Below are positions 35,850-45,409 of a stretch of DNA of 64,000 bases, piece after piece. Under the pieces are notes generated by a model, which made no database searches, was not told the origin of the DNA, and saw only the letters and a list, made by a program, of their open reading frames with translations. The first letter of the stretch is position 1. Every line of letters starts with the position of its first letter. The position numbers and the translations under genes are program-made. The stretch is from Glaciecola amylolytica (lineage in GTDB: Bacteria > Bacteroidota > Bacteroidia > Flavobacteriales_D > Crocinitomicaceae): NCBI GenBank assembly GCA_003856375.1, contig CP034120.1, positions 3,088,501 to 3,152,500 on the forward strand, given 5' to 3'.

Positions 35850-35980
35850 AACGCTGGTTTGTTTTTACTAATCTAAAAGATAATTTGTTTTATGCTTCGG
35901 TAAGTCTAAAAAATCGTTCAAAAAGTTCAATAGTTCGAGTTTTTCACTTTATCTAAACTTTTTCAACTGCTTGTATCTTT
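35850..35980. other. Intergenic A/T-rich inverted repeat
   Basis: Contains AAAAAGTTCAA and an inverted partner CTTTTTCAAC within about 50 bases; no gene seen. Confidence 0.35.
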
Positions 35981-37759
35981 TCACTTTCTAATCAAACTTA
36001 GTGCCTTTATTTTGAAAGACCGGATAAGAATCTCCTGATCGCCCGGATTGACAACATACACTTGAATCTGATCACCTTTGTGATTGATGATCGGAAGATT
36101 AAACTGAAAGTTCAACGTATCGATACTTCCGGCCTTCTTTTGCGAGCTCAGCAAGCGATTCTGCCAATTGTACACACCGTATTCACTGAAGGTTTCGAAA
36201 TAAATTGTTCCGGGATTCAAACTGTCGTTGTTTTGATAAACGATCTGAATGTCAAACAAGGTTTCATCTGTTTTCAATGCAGGGAAAAATGCTCTTTTAT
36301 CAAGAAACACACTCTTTTTTGCAGGCACTTTCTTCGAAGAAACATCCGAGAAAGAGCTTTCTTCGATTCGTGCAAAATCAAGTCCGGAATTCCGGATTTC
36401 ATCAGGCCAGTTCAAATTCGAGCGATCTATTTCGAGACGATCCATTTTGTAGTCGGGAATAGTTAATTTCCCGAAAATGTACCAGTAGTGTTCTTTGGTC
36501 ATACGATCCGTATGCAGATATCCCTGAGAAAATTGCTCGGATTGCAAAACGGAAAAGCCCATTGTCAGCACCAGAAATACCATCATGATTATGGCTGTGA
36601 TCTTCTTTCGCCCTAAATAAACCAATGCAAACCCCAGTGGAATTGCCAATAAAGGATACAAATCGACCATGGCTCTTGACCCGAAAGATGCGGCGTACCA
36701 CCAACATTCCCAGGAAGCAAAAATCCAGATGCACATAATCAATGAAGCGAAAACTCCCCAAAAGACATCTTTTTGTTTTCGGTAGAGTTGGATGAATCCG
36801 GGAATCAGAAGCAGGAAAACCGGAGTATACAACAGCCAGCCTTTTTTGTAACTGAATAAGAAATCAACAATATGCGGATCTGATATTACTACATTTTCCA
36901 CGTGCATGTTCAGAATGAACCAGCTTCCTCCCAGAACTTTCCAATAGATCATCTGGGGCAGATTGAACAGCAATCCGGCAAGGGGAAACAGTAAAATCGA
37001 TTTCCAGTATGCCGCTTTCGTCGGGTAGACGTTTTTCAGCATGAATAAAGGAAGGAAACCTAACAAAACATGTGTCGGGCGAATAGAAGAAATCAATCCC
37101 AGCGTTAAAGCGGCAAGGATCAGGTATTTTCGTTTGGAAGGAAGTTCCCGCAACTTCAGCAAAGAATAAAAGAGCATCCCGATCAACGCAAACAAATAGA
37201 TGTGCTGCAATTGGTAGGAATGAATGGCTGTTGTCCAAAAATTGGTTCCGAAATAAATAATCAAAAGAAGCAATGCACTGATCTGATCCGAAAAGAACAG
37301 ACGCAGAATTTTATTCAGGAAAAAGATTCCCAACAGAATAAAAAACAAGGCATTCAACAAATAAGTAATGTGATAAGGTTTACTGAAACCGTCTTTGGGA
37401 TAACCGAGTGTTTTTGCAAAAACGTGTCCGACCGTGTATGCGGGCAATTCCAGATAGGCCTGCCCCATGTGATAAATATTCAGGCTGTTTCCGTTGTCCA
37501 GTTTTTTTAATTGATAAACGTAAATTCCATTACAGTATTTATCCTGAACCTTTTGCAATTCATCCTGCTGAAAAACCAGGCTTCGATACTGAAACATCTG
37601 GGTCAGATACATGTAATAGCCATAGCCGTCGTAAGAGCACACACAGGTTGATTCTCCCTGAGCGACATCCTGAATTTTTCCTGAAAATTTAAGCGTGAAA
37701 ACACTTACGATTAACAGAATAGTGATTTTTCGAATATTTGATTTCAGGAATTTAAGCAT
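35981..37759 (-). CDS. Polytopic membrane protein, possible GT-C-type glycosyltransferase
   Basis: 592-residue protein with an N-terminal anchor (residues 10-24) and roughly ten further hydrophobic segments between residues 130 and 410. After these is a periplasmic C-terminal domain of about 180 residues. The first extracytoplasmic loop contains [13 protein letters not shown], an early acidic residue in the place where GT-C enzymes carry catalytic Asp/Glu. The architecture resembles the ArnT/PMT group, but sequence similarity is not strong enough to name it. Its first 8 bases overlap the gmhA stop, so it is cotranscribed with gmhA, which fits a role in surface-sugar biosynthesis (inference). 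Confidence 0.6.
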   Translation of the reverse strand: MLKFLKSNIRKITILLIVSVFTLKFSGKIQDVAQGESTCVCSYDGYGYYMYLTQMFQYRSLVFQQDELQKVQDKYCNGIYVYQLKKLDNGNSLNIYHMGQAYLELPAYTVGHVFAKTLGYPKDGFSKPYHITYLLNALFFILLGIFFLNKILRLFFSDQISALLLLIIYFGTNFWTTAIHSYQLQHIYLFALIGMLFYSLLKLRELPSKRKYLILAALTLGLISSIRPTHVLLGFLPLFMLKNVYPTKAAYWKSILLFPLAGLLFNLPQMIYWKVLGGSWFILNMHVENVVISDPHIVDFLFSYKKGWLLYTPVFLLLIPGFIQLYRKQKDVFWGVFASLIMCIWIFASWECWWYAASFGSRAMVDLYPLLAIPLGFALVYLGRKKITAIIMMVFLVLTMGFSVLQSEQFSQGYLHTDRMTKEHYWYIFGKLTIPDYKMDRLEIDRSNLNWPDEIRNSGLDFARIEESSFSDVSSKKVPAKKSVFLDKRAFFPALKTDETLFDIQIVYQNNDSLNPGTIYFETFSEYGVYNWQNRLLSSQKKAGSIDTLNFQFNLPIINHKGDQIQVYVVNPGDQEILIRSFKIKALSLIRK

Positions 37760-38321
37760 TCAAATGACGTTCAATAAAATCAATGAAGGTATGAATTACT
37801 TTGATATGAATTTCCTGAGCTCTGTCTGCATAATCAGAATATGGAGCACGAATTTCGACATCACAGAGGCCGGCCATTTTTCCGCCGTCTTTTCCTGTCA
37901 GGCCAACAACCAGCATTCCTTTAGATTTTGCAGTTTCAATTGCCCGAAGTACATTTTTTGAATTTCCGGATGTCGAAATGGCTAATAATACATCGCCCTT
38001 GTTCCCTAAAGCTTCCAGATAACGTGAAAAGATGAATTCGTATCCGTAATCATTTCCAACGCAGCTGATATGTGACGGATCTGAGATACTCAAAGCCGGA
38101 ATTGCCTTGCGGTCGTCGCGGTATCTTCCGGTCAGTTCTTCAGCAAAATGCATGGCATCACACATCGATCCGCCGTTTCCGCAGGAGATAATCTTTCCTC
38201 CGTTTTGAATAGCCGAAACCATCAAATTACCTGCACTCTGAATCAGTTGATGATTCGTTTCGCTGTTAAATTTTTGCAAAATTTCCAATGCTTCGTTAAA
38301 ATGGTCTGCTATTTGTTTCAT
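37752..38321 (-). CDS. gmhA: SIS-domain sugar-phosphate isomerase (GmhA-type)
   Basis: 189-residue SIS-domain protein resembling D-sedoheptulose-7-phosphate isomerase, the first step of ADP-heptose synthesis for LPS core. Motifs: [20 protein letters not shown], a catalytic-region [17 protein letters not shown], and [19 protein letters not shown] 38321 gives the usual family length; a longer frame to 38459 crosses the divergent promoter region. No hldE-type gene is in the window, so the pathway would be completed elsewhere. It is followed by the overlapping polytopic membrane protein. Confidence 0.9.
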   Translation of the reverse strand: MKQIADHFNEALEILQKFNSETNHQLIQSAGNLMVSAIQNGGKIISCGNGGSMCDAMHFAEELTGRYRDDRKAIPALSISDPSHISCVGNDYGYEFIFSRYLEALGNKGDVLLAISTSGNSKNVLRAIETAKSKGMLVVGLTGKDGGKMAGLCDVEIRAPYSDYADRAQEIHIKVIHTFIDFIERHLNA

Positions 38322-38393
38322 GCCTTCACAAATGGGATTTATTGTCAAAAATAAATAATTATTGAGTGCAGTTACCATTTTAGATAAACTTGT

Positions 38394-38401
38394 TATATTT
38401 G
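38394..38401 (+). promoter_or_regulatory. Candidate -7 box of small secreted protein
   Basis: TATATTTG, an exact TAnnTTTG match, 35 bases before the ATG at 38437, in the divergent region with gmhA. Confidence 0.45.
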
Positions 38402-38436
38402 AAAATCGGAGTTGGCTCCATAACACAAAAACAACT

Positions 38437-38859
38437 ATGAAAAATATTCTACTTGCCATTCTAGCCTTAAGTTTCGGATACAGTGCATCAGCTCAGGATG
38501 ATTGTTTTAAGAAATTGGAAGATGCGTTTGCAAAAAGAGGTTCTTACACTGTTGCTGATGACATGCATAGAAATGTGATAGTGAGCTTTTTCACTCCTGA
38601 TGGTACGGAATGTCTGACAGGAAAGGCACGCGTGGAAAACGGCAGCGTGGTTTCCGTTTTTCTTCAATATGACGACGGAACTTATTACCTGCTTGAGAAG
38701 AAATTTTACAACTCAAAAAAGACAAGTCCTGTAGTTACCAACGGAATTTCTGAAATGATTTTTACTGTAGACGGCGAGAAATTTCGTGTAGTCTTCATTG
38801 ATAAATTAAAACCAAAGGCAAAATCTTACAAGCAGGCAAATCTACCTGATGATTTGTAA
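38437..38859 (+). CDS. Small secreted protein of unknown function
   Basis: 140 residues with a clear signal peptide ([20 protein letters not shown], cleaved after residue 20). The mature protein has two cysteines (DDCFKK and TECLTGK) that could form a disulfide, and alternating strands such as [18 protein letters not shown] and [15 protein letters not shown], suggesting a small beta-rich periplasmic or exported domain. No family recognised. The start is ATG 38437; upstream in-frame codons lie before the -7 box. It is followed by a strong bidirectional terminator. Confidence 0.75.
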   Translation: MKNILLAILALSFGYSASAQDDCFKKLEDAFAKRGSYTVADDMHRNVIVSFFTPDGTECLTGKARVENGSVVSVFLQYDDGTYYLLEKKFYNSKKTSPVVTNGISEMIFTVDGEKFRVVFIDKLKPKAKSYKQANLPDDL

Positions 38860-38872
38860 AAAACAACTAAAT

Positions 38873-38917
38873 AAAAAGAAGAAGGGACGCGATACATCAC
38901 GTCCCTTCTTCTTTTTT
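38873..38917. terminator. Bidirectional terminator between secreted protein and histidine kinase
   Basis: A 17-bp stem (AAAAAGAAGAAGGGACG with its inverted copy) and 10-base loop, flanked by A and T runs on both sides, serves the convergent genes ending at 38859 and 38929. Confidence 0.95.
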
Positions 38918-38928
38918 ATAACCAATAC

Positions 38929-40224
38929 TTATCTTTCTTCCAGGTTCTGAACCACGATGATGTATGTGGTTCCCTTCGTTTCCTTCAGAACTTCTTTAGT
39001 ACCTTCCAATTGCTCAATCAAAGTATCAATCAATACCAATCCAAAGGAAGAGTTTCCAACATGGGGTTTCCAAACTCCGTTATCGAAATAGGTAATTCGC
39101 AAATGGTTTTCGCCTTCCCGTTGAATTTCAATCTGGATCTCAGCATCCGGCGTATCATTGAAAGCATGTTTCAGCGAATTCGAAACCAGCTCGTTTACCA
39201 AAAGTCCGACCGGAATCAATGTTTTTAAACCAATTTTCCCAACCTCTGTTTTGATCTCATATTCTACCGCTTTCTCCCTGAAACTAAGGTTCATAATCTC
39301 ATGAATCAATTCATCCAAATAATCCCCAATCCGAATCTGGGATAAGTTGTCGTTTTGATAGAGTTTTTGATGGATCAATGACATTGCCATAATGCGATTG
39401 ATAGATTCCTGAAACAAAGTGCGGAATTCCGGGTTGTCGACTTCCTGACTCTGCATTCGCAGCAAACTGACCACAATCTGCAGGTTATTCTTTACCCGGT
39501 GATGAACTTCGCGAACCAGCATGGTCTTTTCCTCATTCTGTAACAGGATTTGTGTATTCTGTTCCTTTACCTGATCATAAGATTCCAGAAGTTTCTTCTC
39601 TGAATAACGGTTCAGCTCCAAAAACAAATAAAACAAGTAAAAGTCTAACGAAAATGTCGCTATGACCTCTACTATCATAGATATTTTTTGATAGATTGTA
39701 AGCTCTTTCTGGATCAGAATCTGGTTATTCAGGTGCAAAAAGATAAAGACCCCGATTATGACAATCGACAACAACAATAAGACATACCCAAATCTGCGGC
39801 CCAGTGTGAAAAATGCTACAAATACAACAGTCAGCAGCCACAACACATCTACCAAATGAAGCCTCGAATGATAAAACATCAAAGCAAAAGCGACAATTGT
39901 GTAACCGCCGATCGTATACATGTAAAAGACCAATAAGTAGTTCTTGTGATTCAATTTCATCAGAATCAAACAAGCAATACTTATGCCCAGTGCTACAGCC
40001 ATCATGCTAAAGCTTTCGACGGATTCAAAATAATACGTATAGGAAAGAATTCCAAAAACGCATAGGCACATAAGAGACATGCGAAAAGCGAGTTTTACCC
40101 GCAATTCTTCAAAGTACATAATGACTTCGCCTGGAATAGAGTCAGATTCTAAATTTCTCAATTGATAGCAGTGTTGATCGAATATACTAAGTTTTTCTAA
40201 TTTATCAAGAAAATTGTAACTCAA
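38929..40224 (-). CDS. Membrane sensor histidine kinase (HisKA_2 type)
   Basis: 431-residue kinase. The N-terminal half has about six hydrophobic segments (residues 50-205) forming a membrane sensor without a large periplasmic loop. A short coiled linker (residues 205-230) precedes the HisKA_2 phosphoacceptor motif [21 protein letters not shown], with the phosphorylated His near residue 242. The ATPase domain follows ([41 protein letters not shown]). HisKA_2 kinases often signal through stand-alone regulators; no response regulator gene is adjacent, so it is an orphan here. Confidence 0.9.
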   Translation of the reverse strand: MSYNFLDKLEKLSIFDQHCYQLRNLESDSIPGEVIMYFEELRVKLAFRMSLMCLCVFGILSYTYYFESVESFSMMAVALGISIACLILMKLNHKNYLLVFYMYTIGGYTIVAFALMFYHSRLHLVDVLWLLTVVFVAFFTLGRRFGYVLLLLSIVIIGVFIFLHLNNQILIQKELTIYQKISMIVEVIATFSLDFYLFYLFLELNRYSEKKLLESYDQVKEQNTQILLQNEEKTMLVREVHHRVKNNLQIVVSLLRMQSQEVDNPEFRTLFQESINRIMAMSLIHQKLYQNDNLSQIRIGDYLDELIHEIMNLSFREKAVEYEIKTEVGKIGLKTLIPVGLLVNELVSNSLKHAFNDTPDAEIQIEIQREGENHLRITYFDNGVWKPHVGNSSFGLVLIDTLIEQLEGTKEVLKETKGTTYIIVVQNLEER

Positions 40225-40250
40225 ATGTAAATATGTATTTTCGTGCTACG

Positions 40251-41033
40251 ATGAAACAGGTAGCTTGGATTACAGGTGCTTCTTCAGGAATCGGAGAAGA
40301 AATTTGCAAACAATTGGCGCAAAAAGGGCTGCGTCTGATCTTGTCAAGCAGAAGTGAAGAAAAACTTCTTGCCTTGAAAAAAGAACTTCCGAACCCGGAA
40401 GAACACCTGATCGTTCCTCTGGATTTAGAGCATTCCGAAAATTTTACAGAGTTGGTTAAACAGGCTTTGGAACAAACCAAACGTATCGATTATTTGTACA
40501 ATTGCGGAGGTTTGAGCCAGCGGGCTGAAGCCAGTGAAACTTCGATCGAAGTGGACCGCAAAATTATGGAGATCAATTATTTCGGAACTGTTGCATTGAC
40601 AAAAGCTGTTTTGCCTTACATGCAAGCCCAGAAATCCGGGCACATTATTGCCATTTCAAGCATCGCCGGAAAATTCGGATTCTACCTTCGCTCAGCTTAC
40701 AGTGCGAGCAAACATGCTATTCAAGGATTTTTCGAGAGCCTGCTTCTGGAAGAGGCAAAAAATAATATTTCGGTAACCATTGCTTGTCCGGGGAAAATCA
40801 ACACTCCGATTTCTTTGAGTGCTTTGGGGAAAGACGGAAAAGCTCACGGAGAAATGGACCACAATCAGGAAACCGGAATGCCGGTGGAACAATGCGTTTC
40901 AATCCTGTTGAAAGCGGTCGATAAAAAGAAGAAAGAAATTCTGATTGGAAACAAGGAAATCAAAGCTGTCACCCTAAAACGTTTCTTCCCGGGATTATTC
41001 TGGAAGATTATTGCGAAGCAAAGCGCTACTTAA
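40251..41033 (+). CDS. SDR family oxidoreductase
   Basis: 260-residue short-chain dehydrogenase/reductase. The N-terminal cofactor motif is ITGASSGIGEEI, followed by a NNAG-equivalent YNCGGLSQR. The catalytic region has Ser in IAISSIAGKFG and Tyr-Lys in AYSASKHAIQGFFE. C-terminal CPGKINTPIS is the usual post-catalytic loop. Substrate unknown. ATG 40251 is chosen because a TATTTTCG -7-like box covers 40236-40243; an upstream ATG at 40233 would overlap it. Confidence 0.9.
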   Translation: MKQVAWITGASSGIGEEICKQLAQKGLRLILSSRSEEKLLALKKELPNPEEHLIVPLDLEHSENFTELVKQALEQTKRIDYLYNCGGLSQRAEASETSIEVDRKIMEINYFGTVALTKAVLPYMQAQKSGHIIAISSIAGKFGFYLRSAYSASKHAIQGFFESLLLEEAKNNISVTIACPGKINTPISLSALGKDGKAHGEMDHNQETGMPVEQCVSILLKAVDKKKKEILIGNKEIKAVTLKRFFPGLFWKIIAKQSAT

Positions 41034-41037
41034 TGGA

Positions 41038-41125
41038 TTTTAAGACGTCAGAACTTTAGGACATCAAGACTTTATATTCAAAAGTCTTAAAGTCCTAAAA
41101 TCTTAATATCCTGAAGTCTTAAAGT
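41038..41125. repeat. Short-period inverted/direct repeat between SDR gene and purC
   Basis: The stretch is built of AAGTCTT/AAGTCCT-type units. GGACATCAAGACTTT (41059-41073) pairs with AAAGTCTTAAAGTCC (41081-41095) in 12 of 15 positions. It fills the gap between two convergent genes and may form the end of both transcripts. Similar periodic stretches are common between Bacteroidota genes (general knowledge). Confidence 0.7.
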
Positions 41126-42088
41126 CTAAATAATCCCCTTCTCCATCAAAAACACAGCTACATTTGCTTCAATGCGCTTGTTGATATTGGAAGTATCGCT
41201 TTTTACAAAGGAATTCCCAGTGATTTTCTCGTACAATTCGATATAACGTTCCGTGATTGTCTCAACAAATGAATCCGGAAGATCCGGCATGATCTGTCCT
41301 TCCAAACCTTGAAAACCATTTTCGATCAACCACTGACGAACGAACTCTTTGGAAAGCTGGCGTTGATTTTCTCCTTTCGCCTGACGCTCTTCATAACCAT
41401 CAGCATAAAAATAGCGCGACGAATCCGGTGTGTGAATTTCATCAATCAAAATCACTTCTCCGTTTCTGATTCCGAATTCGTATTTCGTATCTACCAGAAT
41501 CAATCCTCTTTCGGCAGCCATTTCCGTACCACGTTGAAATAAAGCGCGTGTATACTCTTCCATTTTTTCGTAGATCTCCTGTGGAACAATTCCTTTTTTC
41601 AGAATATCTTCCCGCGAAATATCTTCGTCATGACCTTCGTCTGCTTTGGTAGCCGGAGTAATGATTGGTTCCGGAAAACGATCATTTTCGATCATTCCTT
41701 CCGGCAAAGTAACCCCGCAAAGGATTCTTTTCCCCAAAGCATATTCTCTTGCCGCATGGCCAGCCAGATATCCTCTGATCACCATTTCAACACGAACAGG
41801 CTCACAAGCATATCCAACCGCAACAGAAGGGTCCGGAGCGCCGATCAGCCAATTTGGAACGATATCGCGAGTTGCCTCAAGGAACATCGTTGCAACCTGG
41901 TTCAAAACCTGACCTTTGAATGGAATTCCTTTTGGAAGAATATGATCAAAAGCTGAGATCCGATCCGTTGCCACCATCACCATAATATCATTATCGATGG
42001 TATACACTTCACGTACTTTTCCTCTGTAAACATTCGTTTGCTTCGGGAATTTGAAATTGGTACTTGTTATTGTTTCGTTCAACATCAT
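41126..42088 (-). CDS. purC: Phosphoribosylaminoimidazole-succinocarboxamide synthase
   Basis: SAICAR synthase of purine biosynthesis, 320 residues (the longer form). Motifs: [14 protein letters not shown] near the N-terminus, the ATP-binding region, [37 protein letters not shown], and the C-terminal [28 protein letters not shown] split region that binds substrate. Two adjacent ATGs (42088, 42085) are possible. It lies 19 bases downstream of phoH on the same strand and is probably cotranscribed with it. Confidence 0.97.
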   Translation of the reverse strand: MMLNETITSTNFKFPKQTNVYRGKVREVYTIDNDIMVMVATDRISAFDHILPKGIPFKGQVLNQVATMFLEATRDIVPNWLIGAPDPSVAVGYACEPVRVEMVIRGYLAGHAAREYALGKRILCGVTLPEGMIENDRFPEPIITPATKADEGHDEDISREDILKKGIVPQEIYEKMEEYTRALFQRGTEMAAERGLILVDTKYEFGIRNGEVILIDEIHTPDSSRYFYADGYEERQAKGENQRQLSKEFVRQWLIENGFQGLEGQIMPDLPDSFVETITERYIELYEKITGNSFVKSDTSNINKRIEANVAVFLMEKGII

Positions 42089-42107
42089 CTAAAATTTGAA
42101 TCGTATA

Positions 42108-43130
42108 TTACTTTCTTTTTGATCTCGGTTTAGGCTCTTCTTCGTGGTTCTTACCGGCATTTTCCCGCTCAAACTTCTGCGCTTTTTCAATGGCTTCTGC
42201 TTTATCGAAAGCATCGATAATACGCTTCACCAAAGAGTGGCGAATGACATCACTCTGAGTCAGGCGGATGATTTCAAGTCCTTCCACATCTCCCAGAATA
42301 TCCAATGCATAGGAAAGTCCGGATCTTTGGCGATGCGGTAAATCAACCTGCGACATATCTCCGGTAATCACAAACTGAGCTGTCTGCCCCATACGCGTCA
42401 GGAACATTTTCATCTGCATCACCGTTGCATTCTGAGCTTCATCCAGAATCACAAAAGCCTTGTCGAGCGTTCTACCGCGCATAAATGCCAAAGGCGCAAT
42501 TTCAATGATTCCGAATTCGATCATATCCGCCAGTTTTTCCGGTGGAATCATATCTCTCAGAGCATCGTACAGAGGCATCAGGTACGGATCGAGTTTTTCC
42601 TTCAGATCTCCCGGAAGAAATCCGAGGTTCTCCCCCGCTTCAACTGCCGGACGTGTCAGGATGATTCGCTTCACCTCTTTCGCTTTTAAAGCTCTGACCG
42701 CCAATGCTACCGCAGTATATGTTTTTCCTGTTCCCGCCGGACCAACGGCAAAAACCATATCGCTTTTGTTCACCGCCTGAACCAATTTTCGCTGATTGAG
42801 GGTTTTCGCTTTGATCTTCACTCCGCCGTTTCCGTGAACAAGTGTTTCCGTTCCGTCGGAAGAAAGCATCGCCGAACCATCGTCCAACATCAGGTTGTCG
42901 ATATTATTCTCAGTTAAAATATTGTATTGGTGATAATGCGCTAAAATCAATTCGAACTTGCGTTCAAACTCCTCCATTACCTCAGGATCACCAAGAACTG
43001 TCAACTCATTTCCGCGTGAGTTGATCTTCAATTTTGGAAAAAAAGACCGGATATGCTTCAAATTCGAATTGTTTACTCCAAACAATTCTACCACATTCAC
43101 CCCTTTTATTTCGATTTTCTTCTCTGTCAA
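42108..43130 (-). CDS. PhoH family P-loop protein
   Basis: 340-residue PhoH-like ATPase. An N-terminal KH-like RNA-binding segment (residues 10-90) precedes the PhoH core with Walker A GPAGTGKT (near residue 134), Walker B AFVILDEAQNAT, and VITGDMSQVDLP. The basic C-terminal tail ends EEEPKPRSKRK. PhoH proteins are linked to RNA metabolism and phosphate starvation in some bacteria; the biochemical role here is not established. It is upstream of purC and divergent from the SAM hydroxide adenosyltransferase-family gene. Confidence 0.94.
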   Translation of the reverse strand: MTEKKIEIKGVNVVELFGVNNSNLKHIRSFFPKLKINSRGNELTVLGDPEVMEEFERKFELILAHYHQYNILTENNIDNLMLDDGSAMLSSDGTETLVHGNGGVKIKAKTLNQRKLVQAVNKSDMVFAVGPAGTGKTYTAVALAVRALKAKEVKRIILTRPAVEAGENLGFLPGDLKEKLDPYLMPLYDALRDMIPPEKLADMIEFGIIEIAPLAFMRGRTLDKAFVILDEAQNATVMQMKMFLTRMGQTAQFVITGDMSQVDLPHRQRSGLSYALDILGDVEGLEIIRLTQSDVIRHSLVKRIIDAFDKAEAIEKAQKFERENAGKNHEEEPKPRSKRK

Positions 43131-43232
43131 TGTGAATAAATCTTTCGTTTCTAAGTTTCGGTTGTATTATTAACCCGTATTTTTGAAACAAATTTAATTA
43201 ATTTTTCAACGGATACGGACAGTCTTCATCAA

Positions 43233-44081
43233 ATGGGAATTATCACTTTGACTACAGATATGGGATTGACCGACTACTATGTAGCGGTTTTAAAGGGAAA
43301 TTTATTCAAATTGGCTCCCGGAGCATCTGTGGTAGATATTACGCATCAGGTAAGACCTTTTGATATTGCAGATGCCAGTTATTACATCCAGGCGGCTTTT
43401 CAGGAATTTCCGGAAGGAACCGTTCACATCATCGGGGTGGACAGTGAACCCATTATCAATTCCAGCAATGGTGCTTATCCAAGTATTCTCTTGTTTAAAG
43501 GCCATTATTTCATTTCAAACGACAACGGTATTTTTGCTTTGATTCTGAAAGGCGAAAAACCGGAAGGTTTCTGGAGAATCGACAACGTACTTTCCAATCC
43601 GAAAGGGTTGCGTTTTCCGGTGAAGAACATTTTTGTTCCTACGGCTGCACGAATTCTTGCCGGAGAAGCTTTAAATGAAATCGGATCTGAAGAAACTTCC
43701 TGGCGTGTTGCGCACACCGTGAATGCCGTGATCGAAGAAAACCTCATCAAGGGTTCGATTGTTCATATTGACCATTACGGAAACGCCATTACGAACATTA
43801 CCAAAGAAATTTTCGGGCGTTTCGAGGATGCTCCGTTTACGATTCTGTTCCGCAAACGCGAATATTACATCGACGAGATTTCCAGCACGTATAACGATGT
43901 TGCACCGGGAGAACGTTTAGCATTCTTCAACGACAACAACTTACTTGAAATTGCCATTAACAAAGGTGCAACCGGAAATGGCGGTGGTGCAGATTCCTTA
44001 TTCGGGCTTCGGATTCATGACCTGGTTCGTATTGAATTTACACCGCGCGGGTCTGCAAAAACACTCGACTCATTATTTTGA
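43233..44081 (+). CDS. SAM hydroxide adenosyltransferase family protein (DUF62)
   Basis: 282-residue protein of the DUF62 family, in which studied members hydrolyse S-adenosylmethionine to adenosine and methionine and related enzymes act as fluorinases or chlorinases. Motifs: ITLTTDMGLTDYYVAVLKG at the N-terminus, VVDITHQVRPFD, GVDSEP, FISNDNGIFAL, and IVHIDHYGNAITNI. Halogenase-specific insertions were not noticed, so the SAM hydrolase role is the default, as inference. It diverges from phoH and precedes the gliding genes. Confidence 0.93.
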   Translation: MGIITLTTDMGLTDYYVAVLKGNLFKLAPGASVVDITHQVRPFDIADASYYIQAAFQEFPEGTVHIIGVDSEPIINSSNGAYPSILLFKGHYFISNDNGIFALILKGEKPEGFWRIDNVLSNPKGLRFPVKNIFVPTAARILAGEALNEIGSEETSWRVAHTVNAVIEENLIKGSIVHIDHYGNAITNITKEIFGRFEDAPFTILFRKREYYIDEISSTYNDVAPGERLAFFNDNNLLEIAINKGATGNGGGADSLFGLRIHDLVRIEFTPRGSAKTLDSLF

Positions 44082-44254
44082 GATTGAAAACGTTCAAAGG
44101 GTTTAGAGCAATTGAAAATGGAGAATGTAAAAGTGAGAAGTTGTTTAATTAAATCAATTTGAGCTTTTGAACAAAAATATCCTGAGCCAGTGGAAAAATG
44201 AACATTTGAACCAAGGAATTAAAACTTCAAAAACATCATACAAATTATCACCAT

Positions 44255-44578
44255 ATGCTGACGCGAATTGTTAAACTGACATTTCAGGAAGAGAAAACTG
44301 CTGACTTTCTCGCTTATTTTGACACCATCAACACACGTGTGAGTACGTTCGAAAATTGCTACGGTATGCGTCTGATGCAAGACATTCATCATCCCAATAT
44401 TGTATTCACCTACAGTAACTGGAAGGACGAAAATGCGTTAAATGCTTACCGGGATTCGGAATTGTTTGGTGGAGTGTGGTCTACCATTAAACCGTGGTTT
44501 GGTGGAAAGCCGGAAGCCTGGAGTGTTGAAACGTATTTTGAAGATGGTACATTTTCACCCAACCATCCTACGAATTAA
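44255..44578 (+). CDS. Antibiotic biosynthesis monooxygenase (ABM)-like domain protein
   Basis: 107-residue single-domain protein that looks like an ABM/quinol-monooxygenase ferredoxin-like fold. It begins MLTRIVKLTFQEEKTADFLA, contains FENCYGMRLMQDIHHPNIVFTYSNWKDENAL, and ends with PWFGGKPEAWSVETYF. The YSNWKDENAL-YRDSELF stretch is characteristic of the family's second helix. Enzymatic activity is not assured; many Bacteroidota members are uncharacterised. Confidence 0.75.
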   Translation: MLTRIVKLTFQEEKTADFLAYFDTINTRVSTFENCYGMRLMQDIHHPNIVFTYSNWKDENALNAYRDSELFGGVWSTIKPWFGGKPEAWSVETYFEDGTFSPNHPTN

Positions 44579-44625
44579 ACGTTTATAGCTACTCGAACAA
44601 ATAGCTAAATTCTCAATATTGTTCT

Positions 44626-44633
44626 TATTTTTG
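44626..44633 (+). promoter_or_regulatory. Candidate -7 box of gldF
   Basis: TATTTTTG, a TAnnTTTG match, 16 bases before the gldF ATG; no clear -33 element. Confidence 0.45.
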
Positions 44634-44649
44634 CCGAACTTAAATAGAT

Positions 44650-45405
44650 ATGAAAGCACTTTACTGGAAAGAGATCAGGAGTTTTTTAGGCTCGATAATC
44701 GGGTATATTTTCATTGTCATCTTCCTGATTACTTCAGGGATTTTTCACTGGGTTGTATCTGAAGACACGAACCTGTTGAATGGTGAAGAGGTGGATTTGA
44801 TTCCCTTTTTCAACCTGTCTCCCGTGATTTTTTTGATCCTTATTCCTGCCATTACGATGCGGATGATTGCAGAAGAACGCAAAACAGGAACCATTGAATT
44901 GCTTTTCACACGGCCCATTACCGACTTGCAGATCATCATGGCGAAATACCTGGCCGGAGTTACTTTATTGATCATTTCATTGCTCCCAACCCTGATTTAT
45001 TATTACAGCATGGTGCATTTGGGCGCAGATGCGTTTGACGAAAACGGAGTGGCCAAATCAGTAATTGACGAAGGTGCTACCTTCACTTCCTACCTCGGAT
45101 TGATTTTATTGGGTGCAACCTTCATTGCTATCGGGATTTTTTCTTCAGCAGTTACCAGCAATCAGATTGTTGCCTTTATCGTAGCCATGTTCCTTTGCTG
45201 GTTATTTTACGACGGATTCGAATTGCTGGGTTCGTTTAACCTGATGGGCGATTTTGATATCGTGTTCCAATACATCGGATTGACTTCTCACTACAAAAGC
45301 ATTATGAAAGGTGTAATTGATACTGGTGATCTCATTTACTTTTTAGGGATGATTGCAATCTTTTTAGCTGCAACGCTCACTGTTGTTAAATCTTTGAAAC
45401 GTTAA
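44650..45405 (+). CDS. gldF: Gliding-motility ABC transporter permease GldF
   Basis: 251-residue permease with six membrane segments and the ABC2-type N-terminus (MKALYWKEIRSFLGSIIGYIF). The EERKTGTIELLFTRPITDLQI loop is the conserved coupling region of this permease class. GldF, GldG and the ATPase GldA form an ABC transporter needed for gliding in Flavobacterium johnsoniae; gldA is not in this window, as is common since it lies elsewhere. Four bases separate it from gldG. Presence of gldFG does not by itself prove the organism glides. Confidence 0.94.
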   Translation: MKALYWKEIRSFLGSIIGYIFIVIFLITSGIFHWVVSEDTNLLNGEEVDLIPFFNLSPVIFLILIPAITMRMIAEERKTGTIELLFTRPITDLQIIMAKYLAGVTLLIISLLPTLIYYYSMVHLGADAFDENGVAKSVIDEGATFTSYLGLILLGATFIAIGIFSSAVTSNQIVAFIVAMFLCWLFYDGFELLGSFNLMGDFDIVFQYIGLTSHYKSIMKGVIDTGDLIYFLGMIAIFLAATLTVVKSLKR

Positions 45406-45409
45406 TCCG

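Noticed and set aside
43233-44081. Fluorinase/chlorinase gene
   Set aside because: The protein fits the broad SAM hydroxide adenosyltransferase family; no halogenase-specific insertion or adjacent halometabolite genes were seen.
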